Origin: Hyphomicrobium sp.
GTDB lineage: Bacteria; Pseudomonadota; Alphaproteobacteria; Rhizobiales; Hyphomicrobiaceae
DNA: 64,000 bases
Reading direction: 5' to 3'
Assembly (NCBI GenBank): GCA_025351425.1
Contig: JANXVY010000042.1
Coordinates: forward strand, 1 to 64,000
Both the position numbers and the translations under genes were made by a program. Below are positions 16,651 through 25,054 of the stretch, one piece after another. Under the pieces are notes generated by a model. It was not told the origin of the DNA, made no database searches, and saw only the letters and a list, made by a program, of their open reading frames with translations. The stretch's first letter is position 1; each line of letters begins with the position of its first letter.

Positions 16651-17964
16651 ATGAAACATCCCTTGACGATCGGCATCGCCGGCCTTGGCACGGTCGGCTC
16701 CGGCCTCTTGAGCCTGCTCGAAGCCCATGGCGCGCGCCTTTCGCAAACCATCGGGCGTAAGATCGTCATCGGCGGCGTGTGCGCCCGCGACAGGGAACGC
16801 GCGCGCACGCTCGGCATCGAGGCCCTGCCCTGGTTTGATGACGCGATCGAACTCGCCCGCGCGCCCGGCATCGATGTCTTCGTCGAACTGATAGGGGGCG
16901 ACGAAGGTGTCCCCCGCGCGGCCGTAGAAGCTGCGCTCAAAGCCAAGAAACACGTCGTCACGGCCAACAAGGCGCTGCTCGCCAAACACGGCGCAACCCT
17001 GGCAGCGCTTGCCGAGGCCAACGGCGTCGAACTGAACTTCGAAGCGGCCGTCGCTGGCGGCATCCCCGTCATCAAAACGCTGCGCGAAGCCCTCGCCGCA
17101 AATGAAATCCAGCGCATCTACGGCATCTTGAACGGCACCTGTAATTACATCCTGACCAAGATGCAGGAGGATGGCCGGCCCTTCCTCTCGGTGCTGGGCG
17201 AAGCGCAGGCCAAAGGCTACGCCGAGGCTGATCCGGCCTTCGACATCGGCGGCTTCGACGCTGCCCATAAGCTGACGCTGCTGGCCAGTCTCGCCTTCGG
17301 CACCTTACCCGCACTCGATGCCGTCTACGTCGAGGGCATCCAAACCATCAGTGCCGCCGACATCGAAGCCGCCGACGAGCTTGGCTACCGCATCAAGCTG
17401 TTGGGCGTAGCAAGCCGCACGCCATCGGGAATAGAAGCCCGCGTGACGCCGGTCCTGGTGCCGCGGAACTCCGCCATCGCCCAAGTCGCGGGCGTCACCA
17501 ATTGCGTTGCAATCGACGGTGATTTCGCGGGCAGCCTGATGCTGATCGGCCCCGGCGCTGGCGCGCGCGCGACGGCGTCTGCTGTGGCCAGCGACATCCT
17601 CGACATCGCCCACGGCGGCGTTCTGCCCCCATTCCTGACGCCGGTTGCCCAGTTGCGCCCGCACATCCGCGCCGACCTGAGCCAGCATCAAGGCGCCTAC
17701 TACATCCGCCTCTCGGTGGTCGACAAACCCGGAGCGCTCGCCTCAATTGCCAAGCGCATGGGCGATCAAGGCGTTTCGCTGGAAAGCCTTGTCCAGAAAA
17801 AGCCCAAGTCCGGCACGGCGTTGACGTTGGGCGCCCCGCCGGCACCTGTGATACTCATTACGCACCCGACCAATGAACGGGCCATCCGCTCGGCACTGGC
17901 CGCGATCGAACAAGACGGTAACGTTTCCGAGCGCCCGCAAATGATCCGCATCGAAAAGTTGTAG
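16651..17964 (+). CDS. hom: Homoserine dehydrogenase
   Basis: The start at 16651 gives a 437-residue protein beginning directly with the Rossmann strand GIAGLGTVGSGLL. The signature around GILNGTCNYIL (residues about 170-180) and YAEADPAFDIGGFDAAHK is that of homoserine dehydrogenase, and a C-terminal ACT domain (YYIRLSVVDKPGALASIA) suggests feedback control by threonine. It reduces aspartate semialdehyde to homoserine, the branch point to threonine and methionine. It lies between the aminotransferase and glpX with gaps under 20 bp, an operon order common in alphaproteobacteria. Confidence 0.95.
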   Translation: MKHPLTIGIAGLGTVGSGLLSLLEAHGARLSQTIGRKIVIGGVCARDRERARTLGIEALPWFDDAIELARAPGIDVFVELIGGDEGVPRAAVEAALKAKKHVVTANKALLAKHGATLAALAEANGVELNFEAAVAGGIPVIKTLREALAANEIQRIYGILNGTCNYILTKMQEDGRPFLSVLGEAQAKGYAEADPAFDIGGFDAAHKLTLLASLAFGTLPALDAVYVEGIQTISAADIEAADELGYRIKLLGVASRTPSGIEARVTPVLVPRNSAIAQVAGVTNCVAIDGDFAGSLMLIGPGAGARATASAVASDILDIAHGGVLPPFLTPVAQLRPHIRADLSQHQGAYYIRLSVVDKPGALASIAKRMGDQGVSLESLVQKKPKSGTALTLGAPPAPVILITHPTNERAIRSALAAIEQDGNVSERPQMIRIEKL

Positions 17965-17978
17965 TAGGAACCCCATCC

Positions 17979-18992
17979 ATGCCGCTCGATACCAAACTGC
18001 GCGCCGCCGAAGCAGCAGCTGGCCCCACGGGCCTCGACCGTATTCTCGTCCTGGAAGTCGCCCGCGTCACGGAAGCCGCCGCCATCGCCGCCGCACGCCT
18101 GCGCGGCCGCGGCAACGAGAAAGCCGCCGACAAGGCCGCCGTCGACGCCATGCGCCGTGAGCTGGCGCTGCTGGCGATCCAGGGCACCGTCGTCATCGGC
18201 GAAGGCGAAATGGACGAAGCTCCGATGCTCTACATCGGCGAGAAGGTCGGCGCCGGCCACGGCCCCGAGGTCGACATCGCCGTCGACCCGCTCGAAGGCA
18301 CCACGATCTGCGCCAAGGTCATGCCCAACGCGCTCGCGGTCCTCGCCATCGCCGAGCGCGGCGGCCTGCTGCATGCCCCCGACATGTACATGAACAAGAT
18401 CGCCATCGGCCCGGGCTATCCCGAAGGCATCATCGACCTCGACGCGTCCCATGCCGACAACCTCCACGCGCTGGCAAAGGCGAAAGGCGTTCCGGTCTCC
18501 CACATCACCGCCTGCATTCTCGACCGGCCGCGCCACGCCGAACTCATCAAGGCCGTTCGCGATACGGGCGCCGCCGTTCAGCTGATCCCCGACGGCGACA
18601 TTGCCGGCGTCATCTGGACCACCAACCCGGAAGAAACCGGCATCGACATTTACATGGGCTCGGGCGGCGCCCCTGAAGGCGTGCTTGCCGCCGCCGCCTT
18701 GAGTTGCATCGGCGGCCAGATTCAGGGCCGTCTGATGGCGTCCAACGAGGAAGAACGCATCCGCGCCGTCAAGATGGGCATCACCGACATCAATCGCAAA
18801 TTCAACCTGCGCGACATGGCGTCGAGCGACGTGATTTTCTCCGCAACCGGCGTAACCAGCGGCTCGCTGCTGCAGGGCGTAAAATTCCGTGGCGACACGG
18901 CGGAAACCGAAACGCTGGTGATGCGTTCCAAATCCGGCACGGTTCGCCGCATCAAAGCCAGCTTCCGCAACGTCGCCCAGCGTTACGGTTAG
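17979..18992 (+). CDS. glpX: Class II fructose-1,6-bisphosphatase
   Basis: The 337-residue protein has the GlpX pattern: GEGEMDEAPMLYIGE, then the metal-binding VDPLEGTT (residues about 104-111), and GSGGAPEGVLAAAAL. It hydrolyses fructose-1,6-bisphosphate in gluconeogenesis, using divalent cations. It is the third gene of the operon with hom. Its last codons, RYG-stop, lie inside a 12-bp unit repeated three times, so each copy carries a stop in the same frame. Confidence 0.95.
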   Translation: MPLDTKLRAAEAAAGPTGLDRILVLEVARVTEAAAIAAARLRGRGNEKAADKAAVDAMRRELALLAIQGTVVIGEGEMDEAPMLYIGEKVGAGHGPEVDIAVDPLEGTTICAKVMPNALAVLAIAERGGLLHAPDMYMNKIAIGPGYPEGIIDLDASHADNLHALAKAKGVPVSHITACILDRPRHAELIKAVRDTGAAVQLIPDGDIAGVIWTTNPEETGIDIYMGSGGAPEGVLAAAALSCIGGQIQGRLMASNEEERIRAVKMGITDINRKFNLRDMASSDVIFSATGVTSGSLLQGVKFRGDTAETETLVMRSKSGTVRRIKASFRNVAQRYG

Positions 18993-19016
18993 CGTTACGG
19001 TTAGCGTTACGGTTGA
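18981..19016. repeat. 12-bp tandem triplication across the glpX stop codon
   Basis: Three head-to-tail 12-bp units (cgttacggttag, the same again, then cgttacggttga) begin in the last codons of glpX. The first contains the real TAG; because 12 is a multiple of three, the second and third copies place further stop codons in the same frame. Confidence 0.95.
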
Positions 19017-19160
19017 CGCCAAGTCCTGCACGGAACCTCAACGTTGACGTGGATCACACTTGCGTCATCTTCATGAAAGATATTGCATGTAGGCAGGCCG
19101 TCATGGCCTGCCCTATTGCGAGTATGAAGAATGTTGCGCATCCAAAAATGAGGTTCCACC

Positions 19161-19403
19161 ATGAGGTCACTATTGGCAGTTGCGACGGCGGCGATCTTTC
19201 TGGCCACCCCGGCTTTCGCCGCAATGGATTGCACGAAAGACATGAAGGCGGCTGAAGACGCTGCCACCAAAGCACCCTCCGACATTTCGACGACGGTGAT
19301 GAAGTTGCTGGCCGATGCTTCGGCGGCAATGAAGTCTGGCGATAGCGAAAAATGCAGTAAGATGCTTGGCGAGGCCTACGAAAAGTTGGGCATGAAGAAA
19401 TAA
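19161..19403 (+). CDS. Small secreted helical protein, function unknown
   Basis: The 80-residue precursor has a clear Sec signal peptide ending at TPAFA (residue 20) and a mature domain of about 60 residues with two cysteines (DCTKDM and EKCSKM) spaced as in a helical hairpin closed by one disulfide. A ribosome-binding site of modest quality precedes it. It would be periplasmic. I do not recognise a family. Confidence 0.65.
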   Translation: MRSLLAVATAAIFLATPAFAAMDCTKDMKAAEDAATKAPSDISTTVMKLLADASAAMKSGDSEKCSKMLGEAYEKLGMKK

Positions 19404-19518
19404 TCGTTTCTCACAACCCCGTGGAGCGGAGAGGCAGCCGTCAGACAACAATCCAGGGGGTCGGCAATTCAAAGGATCAGCGCGCCGCACCCAGACGGGC
19501 TGTGTCCGTGCTGATCCG

Positions 19519-19582
19519 CACTACTTTGCCGCCGCACTACTTTGCCGCCGCTCTACTTTGCCGCCCCTCTACTTTGCCGCCA
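19519..19582. repeat. 16-bp unit in four tandem copies across the lrp-type stop codon
   Basis: Four near-identical 16-bp units (type cactactttgccgccg) run head to tail. On the minus strand each carries the end of the adjacent Lrp gene (GCGGCAAAGTAG), so the true stop sits in the right-hand unit and three copies follow downstream. The unit length is not a multiple of three, so extra stops fall in different frames. Confidence 0.95.
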
Positions 19583-20042
19583 TGGGCACGCCGGGTTCGC
19601 GCTTTGCCCGCTTGATCGCCAAATGGGTTTTCACGCTCGCAACGTTCGGCGCGCTGGTCAGCTCGCGCAGCAGGAACTCGTGGAACCCGTTGAGATCGGG
19701 CGCGACGCACTGCAACGCATAGTCGCTTTCGCCCGACAGCATGTGCGCCTCGCGCACGAACGGCCAGCTCAGGATGCGGTTTTCGAACGCCCGCAGATCC
19801 GCTTCCGATTGGCTGTGCAGCCCGACCAGCACGAACGCGGTCACCGAAAACCCTAGCATCTTCTCATCCAGCAGCACCGTATAGCCGCTGATGATGCCGG
19901 CTTCCTCGAGCGCCCGCACGCGCCTCAAGCATGGCGGTGGTGAAAGGCCGACCCGTTCCGCCAGCGCAACATTCGTCATGCGCCCGTCGCTTTGCAGTTC
20001 GCGCAAGATGCGCCAGTCTATCGGGTCCAGTCGTATCGTCAT
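19569..20042 (-). CDS. Lrp/AsnC-family transcriptional regulator
   Basis: The 157-residue protein has an N-terminal helix-turn-helix (DWRILRELQSDGRMTN, then RVGLSPPPCLRRVRALE) and a C-terminal RAM/ACT-like ligand-binding domain. Such regulators form octamers and respond to amino acids. It is divergent from the ELM1-type gene at 20196. Its 3' end is embedded in a tandem repeat. Effector and targets are unknown. Confidence 0.92.
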   Translation of the reverse strand: MTIRLDPIDWRILRELQSDGRMTNVALAERVGLSPPPCLRRVRALEEAGIISGYTVLLDEKMLGFSVTAFVLVGLHSQSEADLRAFENRILSWPFVREAHMLSGESDYALQCVAPDLNGFHEFLLRELTSAPNVASVKTHLAIKRAKREPGVPMAAK

Positions 20043-20195
20043 ATGGCGTAAGCCCCCGCGAGAACGGCTATCCCCCGCTGTTAGCAGAAGTCTCCCCTGC
20101 GGGTCGCGAAATTTTGAACCTCAAGAATCGCCGCACCCGGCTATGCGGCGGCTTGAACCCTCGACAGAACACGCGGAAGCCGACAGAAGCGACGC

Positions 20196-21203
20196 ATGCA
20201 AAACCAAACCACAAGCCTCACTCCGACCGCGCTGAACCCAGGCCCGCCGCACGCGCGGGCTTGGATCATCACGGACGGCAAGACGGGCATGGACGTGCAG
20301 GCACGCGGCGTGGCCGATGCGCTGGGCGTTCCCTATGAGATGAAGCAGGTCACCCCCCGTGGCGTCTGGGGCATGGCCGCACCCTGGGGGCCCGTTGCAC
20401 CTTCTGAGCGCTTTGGCCAACCTCACGCACAGTTCTCTCCACCCTGGCCCCGGCTGGCAATCGCCACTGGCCGGGCGAGCATCCCCTATATCCGCGCCTT
20501 GCGCCGCCATGCCGGTAGGTCGACCTACACTGTCGTCCTGCAAGATCCCAAAACGCCGGCCGGCACAGCCGATCTGATCTGGGTCCCAGCCCATGACAAC
20601 CGGCGCGGCATCAACGTCATCACGACCCTGACAGCCCCCCACAGCTTCACGCCGTCCCGCCTCGCACAGCTGCGCGCCTCGGTTCCCCCACCCATTGCAG
20701 CGCTCCGCTCCCCGCGGATTGCCGTCATCCTGGGTGGTAACAACGGCGTCTATACGTTTTCGAAGGCCGACGACGGCCGTTTCGCCTCCGCCCTGCACGC
20801 GCTGGGGCAACAGGGCGCAAGCTTTATGATCACGCCATCCCGCCGCACGCACGAGGGCCTCATCCGCGCAGCCACAGCCGCAACAGTGCCGTTTCCGCAC
20901 ATCGTTTGGGATGGCAGCGGCGAAAATCCCTACTCACAGTTCTTAGCCCACGCTGACGCCCTCATCGTCACCGCCGATAGTGTCAACATGTGCGGCGAGG
21001 CCTGCGCGACGGGTAAACCCGTGTTCGTCTTCACACCCTCCGGCGGCTCGGCAAAATTCGCCCGCTTTCACGATGGCCTTTGCGCTTCCGGCGCGACGAG
21101 GCCGCTGCCGGCAACCATTACGGCTTTTGAACCCTGGTCATATCCACCCATCGATTCAGCCGGTACCATCGCCGCTGAAATTCGCGCCCGTTGGCGCCCC
21201 TGA
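20196..21203 (+). CDS. ELM1/GtrOC1-family protein (DUF1022)
   Basis: The 335-residue protein matches the bacterial relatives of plant mitochondrial fission factor ELM1: WIITDGKTGMDVQARGVADALG at the start in two adjoining parts, a central ATGRASIPYIRALRR, VVLQDPKTP and the C-terminal DALIVTADSVNMCGEA with GKPVFVF. The overall layout is that of a GT-B glycosyltransferase-like fold. Many alphaproteobacteria have one copy; the biochemical role in bacteria is not established. The gene lies 45 bp before the oxygenase gene and may share a transcript with it. Confidence 0.8.
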   Translation: MQNQTTSLTPTALNPGPPHARAWIITDGKTGMDVQARGVADALGVPYEMKQVTPRGVWGMAAPWGPVAPSERFGQPHAQFSPPWPRLAIATGRASIPYIRALRRHAGRSTYTVVLQDPKTPAGTADLIWVPAHDNRRGINVITTLTAPHSFTPSRLAQLRASVPPPIAALRSPRIAVILGGNNGVYTFSKADDGRFASALHALGQQGASFMITPSRRTHEGLIRAATAATVPFPHIVWDGSGENPYSQFLAHADALIVTADSVNMCGEACATGKPVFVFTPSGGSAKFARFHDGLCASGATRPLPATITAFEPWSYPPIDSAGTIAAEIRARWRP

Positions 21204-21248
21204 GCATCCCTCCCAGCCGTCATTCCCAACACCAAGGACCATTCCGCC

Positions 21249-21869
21249 ATGCCCCATCTCGAACTGGCCAAGTTGCAGGAAGCCAAAGTCGAAACGAGCC
21301 CCTACCAGTACACGATCGTCCCAGGCTTCTTATCGCCACAAACCGTGGCCCGCGTGAACGCGACCTATCCCGATATCAAGGCCGGCGGCTCGTACCCGAT
21401 CGAGAGCCTGGACGCCGGCATGGTCATCAAGGAAGTCATCGACGAATTGGATGGCCCCGCTTTCCAGAAAGTCATTGCTGAGAAATTCGCCGTCGATCTC
21501 GACGACAAGCCGAAGATGTTTTCCCTGCGCGGCTACACCCGCGCCAAGGACGGCCAGATCCACACCGACAGCAAGGACAAGATCATCACCGTCCTTGTCT
21601 ATCTCAACGAGAACTGGCAACAGCCCGGCGGCCGCCTCCGCATCCTCAAGAACGGCCACGACGTCGATGATTTCGTTGCCGAAGTCCCGCCTGACGACGG
21701 CACGCTGCTCGTCTTCAAGCGCTCGGACACGTCCTGGCACGGCCACCATCCTTTCGATGGCCCCCGCCGCTCGCTGCAGATGAACTGGATGACCTCGGAA
21801 GGCTCGCGCGGCTGGCACAAGATCCGCCACTCCATCTCGGCCGCGGTCAAGAAACTGACCGCCGCCTGA
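21249..21869 (+). CDS. 2-oxoglutarate/Fe(II)-dependent oxygenase
   Basis: The 206-residue protein contains the iron triad of the 2OG-Fe(II) family: HTDSKDK provides HxD, and the distal histidine is in SWHGHHPF, followed by the arginine in GPRRSLQ that would bind the 2-oxoglutarate carboxylate. It resembles the prolyl-hydroxylase-like SM-20 branch. The target is unknown; protein or small-molecule hydroxylation are both possible. Confidence 0.85.
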   Translation: MPHLELAKLQEAKVETSPYQYTIVPGFLSPQTVARVNATYPDIKAGGSYPIESLDAGMVIKEVIDELDGPAFQKVIAEKFAVDLDDKPKMFSLRGYTRAKDGQIHTDSKDKIITVLVYLNENWQQPGGRLRILKNGHDVDDFVAEVPPDDGTLLVFKRSDTSWHGHHPFDGPRRSLQMNWMTSEGSRGWHKIRHSISAAVKKLTAA

Positions 21870-22075
21870 CGCAGACCGGCGTCCAACAGCTGCCCCTTAC
21901 GTCAGCAGCGACCGTCTGCCGTGTTCGAAAGATCACAATGGCCGGGAAAACAGCAGTTTTGTGCAGCGCACGCTTCATTCTGTGCTTGCGCAACACTTAG
22001 TCACTTGTGGCAGAACAATGTCACAGTCGTGGTTTTACAACCATTGATCCGGACACCGTTTTGGGGGACGATCGC

Positions 22076-23485
22076 ATGAACCAAACCATCAAGACCATCG
22101 GCCGTGGCGCCGCCGCCATCGCCGCGATTGGCCTGACCGCCTCCACAGCGATGGCCGGCGGCTTCATGATCCGTGAGCAAGGCGCACTCGGCCAAGGTGA
22201 CTCGTTCGCGGGCGCCGCCGCTGGCACGACCCCGAGTTCGATGTTCTTCAACTCCGCCGCCGTCACTTCGAACACGGGCCTAAATTTCGACAGCAGCGTC
22301 ACGTGGATTGCCCCGGACGCAACGCTGACAGCCACGACTGGCAGTACGCTTCTCAATGTCCCTGGCGTCAACCAGTCGACCCAGATCGGCCGTGACGCCT
22401 ATGTGCCCTCCGCGTACATGACGTATCAGTTCAAGAACTACGACCCCAACATGTTTATCGGCCTCGCCGTCAATTCCCCCTTCGGCCTCAGGTCGGAGCC
22501 GGATCAGCGCTGGGCCGGATCCCAGGTTGGCGGCGCGACCAGCGTCTTCACCATCAACTTCAACCCGACCATTGGTTACAAGTTCTCAGACCAGCTTTCG
22601 GCTGGCGTCGGCGCGCAGCTGGAATACGGCAAAGCGATCTTCAAGTTCGCGACAGGCACGCCGACGGGACCCAACACATTCTTTGACGGCGAGAGCGGCG
22701 CGGTTGGTGCAACTGCCGGCTTGATGTACACGCCGACGCCCGCGACGCGCATCGGCCTTGGCTGGCGCTCGGGCCTCAACCATGAACTGGATGGCCGTTT
22801 CGCAACCGGCGGCAGCCCGATCACCGGCGCCAATATCCTGGCGGCCGGCAAATGCGCGCCGCCGGCAACCTCTCCGAGCTGCGCCGGTACTGCCGCCTTC
22901 GTCAACGGCTTGCTGAACACGGGCGTTGCCGCCAAGGCTGAGTTGCGCTTGCCCGACGTCATCACGTTGAGCCTCAATCAGGCCCTGTCTTCGAACGTCC
23001 GCCTGCTTGGCTCGGTCGAATGGACCAACTGGTCGCGTTTCGGCGGCGTCGATCTGGTTTCCAAAGAGGCCGGCATCAACATCATCAATTTCAGCAAGAC
23101 CGGATCGACTTCGGCGCCGTCAGGCACCACGATCGGCACCTTGTCGGCTCCCTGGAGCGACGGCTGGTTCTTCTCGGGCGGCCTCGAATATGACGTATCG
23201 AAAGCCGTGACGGTTCGCGCAGGCGGCGCCTACGAAATCTCGCCGATCAAGAATTCCACCGATCGCCTGACGGCAATCCCTGACGCCGACCGCATTTGGG
23301 CAAGCGTCGGCTTCACCTATAACGTCTCGAGCGCTACCGCCCTCGACTTCGGCTACAGCCACTTGTTTGTCGATAGCTCGCAGATGGATCGCGTCAGCGT
23401 CGCCGGCGCTCCCCGGATCGTTGCCAACGTCGACGCCAGCATCGACATCGTCTCCGTCGGCGTGCGCATGAAGTTCGGCGAATAA
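22076..23485 (+). CDS. FadL/OmpP1/TodX-family outer-membrane transporter
   Basis: The start at 22076 follows GGGGGA and gives a 469-residue precursor with a signal peptide ending near TAMA; the mature N-terminus GGFMIREQGALGQGDSFAG is the classic plug of FadL-type channels. The remainder shows alternating strands of a 14-strand barrel, including SLNQALSSNVRLLGSVEWTNWS split by turns, and ends in VRMKFGE. It brings hydrophobic molecules such as fatty acids or aromatics through the outer membrane. It is followed by a strong terminator. Confidence 0.93.
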   Translation: MNQTIKTIGRGAAAIAAIGLTASTAMAGGFMIREQGALGQGDSFAGAAAGTTPSSMFFNSAAVTSNTGLNFDSSVTWIAPDATLTATTGSTLLNVPGVNQSTQIGRDAYVPSAYMTYQFKNYDPNMFIGLAVNSPFGLRSEPDQRWAGSQVGGATSVFTINFNPTIGYKFSDQLSAGVGAQLEYGKAIFKFATGTPTGPNTFFDGESGAVGATAGLMYTPTPATRIGLGWRSGLNHELDGRFATGGSPITGANILAAGKCAPPATSPSCAGTAAFVNGLLNTGVAAKAELRLPDVITLSLNQALSSNVRLLGSVEWTNWSRFGGVDLVSKEAGINIINFSKTGSTSAPSGTTIGTLSAPWSDGWFFSGGLEYDVSKAVTVRAGGAYEISPIKNSTDRLTAIPDADRIWASVGFTYNVSSATALDFGYSHLFVDSSQMDRVSVAGAPRIVANVDASIDIVSVGVRMKFGE

Positions 23486-23507
23486 CCAGCCATCATCGGC
23501 ACAAATC

Positions 23508-23539
23508 AAAAGGCGCATCCCACGGGGTGCGCCTTTTTT
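23508..23539 (+). terminator. Rho-independent terminator after the FadL-type gene
   Basis: A GC-rich stem, AGGCGCA pairing with TGCGCCT with a CCC/GGG extension inside, is followed by six T residues. It lies 23 bp after the stop at 23485 and before the convergent alr gene. Confidence 0.9.
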
Positions 23540-23563
23540 GTTGTCTCGGACAAATGACCGCCG

Positions 23564-24700
23564 TCACCCCACATAATGCCGGTGAAACCGCCGCGACAGC
23601 CGGGTCAGCACCTCGTATCCGATGGTGCCTCCCGCCTGTCCCACCGCTTCCAGCGTCAGCCCCGGCCCGATGAGATCGACGAAATCGCCCCGGTTTGGTC
23701 CGCCATCGCCCAGGTGCGTCACGTCCACCGTAATCAAGTCCATCGACACCCGCCCGACGACCGGCGCAAGCCGCCCGCGGAAACTGACTTGCCCCCGCAG
23801 CTCCCCGTTAACGCCGCTCATCGACCGCGCGAATCCATCCCCATAGCCGGCCGCAACGGTTGCAATCCGCGACCGCGTCCCACACGTCCACACTGCCCCG
23901 TACCCCACGCTATCGCCCGCTGCGAGTTCCCGCACCTGCAACACCCGCGCCTGAACCCGCACCGCCGGCTGCACCGGGGCGACCAGCTCCCGGCTCGGCT
24001 GCCCGCCATAGATCGCATACCCCGGGCGCACCAGATCGAACCGGTAGTCGGCCCCCAGCATCAACCCGTCGGACGCAGCAAGACTGGCGGGCGCTGGCGG
24101 AAGCGCCGCCCGCAGTTGTTCGAACGCCAGCAACTGTTGCCTGTTCTTGGCGTCGCCAGGGACGTCCGCACATGCAAGATGGCTCATCACCAGCGACACG
24201 CCGATCCGGTTGAACACCGAGCCATCCGCCGCGAGCGCCGTCACATCGGCCGCCGATAACCCCAACCGGTTGAGCCCCGTATCGATATGCAGCGCCGCCG
24301 CCATCACCCGGTCGCGCGAATCGCACAGCGCCGCCCACTCCAAACAGTCGTCCAGCGTCGCCAGCGCCGGCCGCGCACCAACCTCGGCGAGCTGCGGCGC
24401 CGACCCCGGTACCAGCCCGTCCAGCACATAAATCACACTTTCTGCCGTCAGCGCCCGCACCTCGGCGGCCTCCTCCGCGGTCGCGACGAAAAACGTTGCG
24501 CATCCTGCCGCACGCAACGCCGGAACCACGCGCGCAACCCCCAGCCCGTAAGCGTCAGCCTTGACCACGGCCCCGCATTCGGCCGGGTTAACGAGAGCTG
24601 CGAGTGCCCGCCAGTTCGCGGCGACCTGCTTGAGATCGACGGTCACCAGACCGGTGTTGCCCTCGAGCGTCTGTGAATGGGGCATGCGAGATGTTTCCAC
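23564..24700 (-). CDS. alr: Alanine racemase
   Basis: The 378-residue fold-type III PLP enzyme has the PLP lysine in VVKADAYGLG (Lys47) and the catalytic tyrosine in GDSVGYGAVW of the C-terminal beta domain, with VGRVSMDL nearby. It makes D-alanine for peptidoglycan. An internal ATG five codons downstream is an alternative start. It lies 72 bp after the HNH gene on the same strand and converges on the FadL-type gene. Confidence 0.95.
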   Translation of the reverse strand: METSRMPHSQTLEGNTGLVTVDLKQVAANWRALAALVNPAECGAVVKADAYGLGVARVVPALRAAGCATFFVATAEEAAEVRALTAESVIYVLDGLVPGSAPQLAEVGARPALATLDDCLEWAALCDSRDRVMAAALHIDTGLNRLGLSAADVTALAADGSVFNRIGVSLVMSHLACADVPGDAKNRQQLLAFEQLRAALPPAPASLAASDGLMLGADYRFDLVRPGYAIYGGQPSRELVAPVQPAVRVQARVLQVRELAAGDSVGYGAVWTCGTRSRIATVAAGYGDGFARSMSGVNGELRGQVSFRGRLAPVVGRVSMDLITVDVTHLGDGGPNRGDFVDLIGPGLTLEAVGQAGGTIGYEVLTRLSRRFHRHYVG

Positions 24701-24772
24701 GTAAAAGGGTTGTCACGACGCACGACCGTACCTGGCCTCCAAGCCGCGGGGATGACGGCGACCCATCCGGCG

Positions 24773-25054
24773 TCACGGTTGGTGTTTAGCGTGTTTACGC
24801 AAGTTGCAGCGTGCGCAAAGCAGTTGCAAATTGGCCCAGGTCGTCAAGCCTCCGCGGCTGAAGGGCACGATGTGGTCGCCATGCAGCCGCCGCAGTTCTG
24901 CCGGCCGCCGGAACAGCCCAGCGCACCCCCGGCACTGAACGCCGCCTGCCTGCCGGTCGAAGGCCACCCGGATCGCCGCATCTCGCCAGCTGGCCGGAAA
25001 CATCCGCGCAGTCGGGGCGACGCGTTCGAGAAATTCCGGCAGCTCCCCCGTCAT
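24773..25054 (-). CDS. HNH endonuclease paired with DUF262 protein
   Basis: The start at 25054 overlaps the stop of the DUF262 gene as ATGA, so translation is coupled. The 93-residue product is a compact HNH nuclease: Cys41/Cys44 and Cys80/Cys83 form a structural zinc site, HGDHIVPFSRGG (58-69) gives the catalytic histidine and metal ligand, and Asn75 plus NLQLLCARCN complete the beta-beta-alpha fold. Alone it would cut DNA with little specificity; here the upstream partner probably steers it. Its size leaves no room for another domain. Confidence 0.85.
   Translation of the reverse strand: MTGELPEFLERVAPTARMFPASWRDAAIRVAFDRQAGGVQCRGCAGLFRRPAELRRLHGDHIVPFSRGGLTTWANLQLLCARCNLRKHAKHQP

Noticed and set aside
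19519-19582. Possible CRISPR array
   Set aside because: Units are only 16 bp and directly adjacent, with no spacers and no cas genes.
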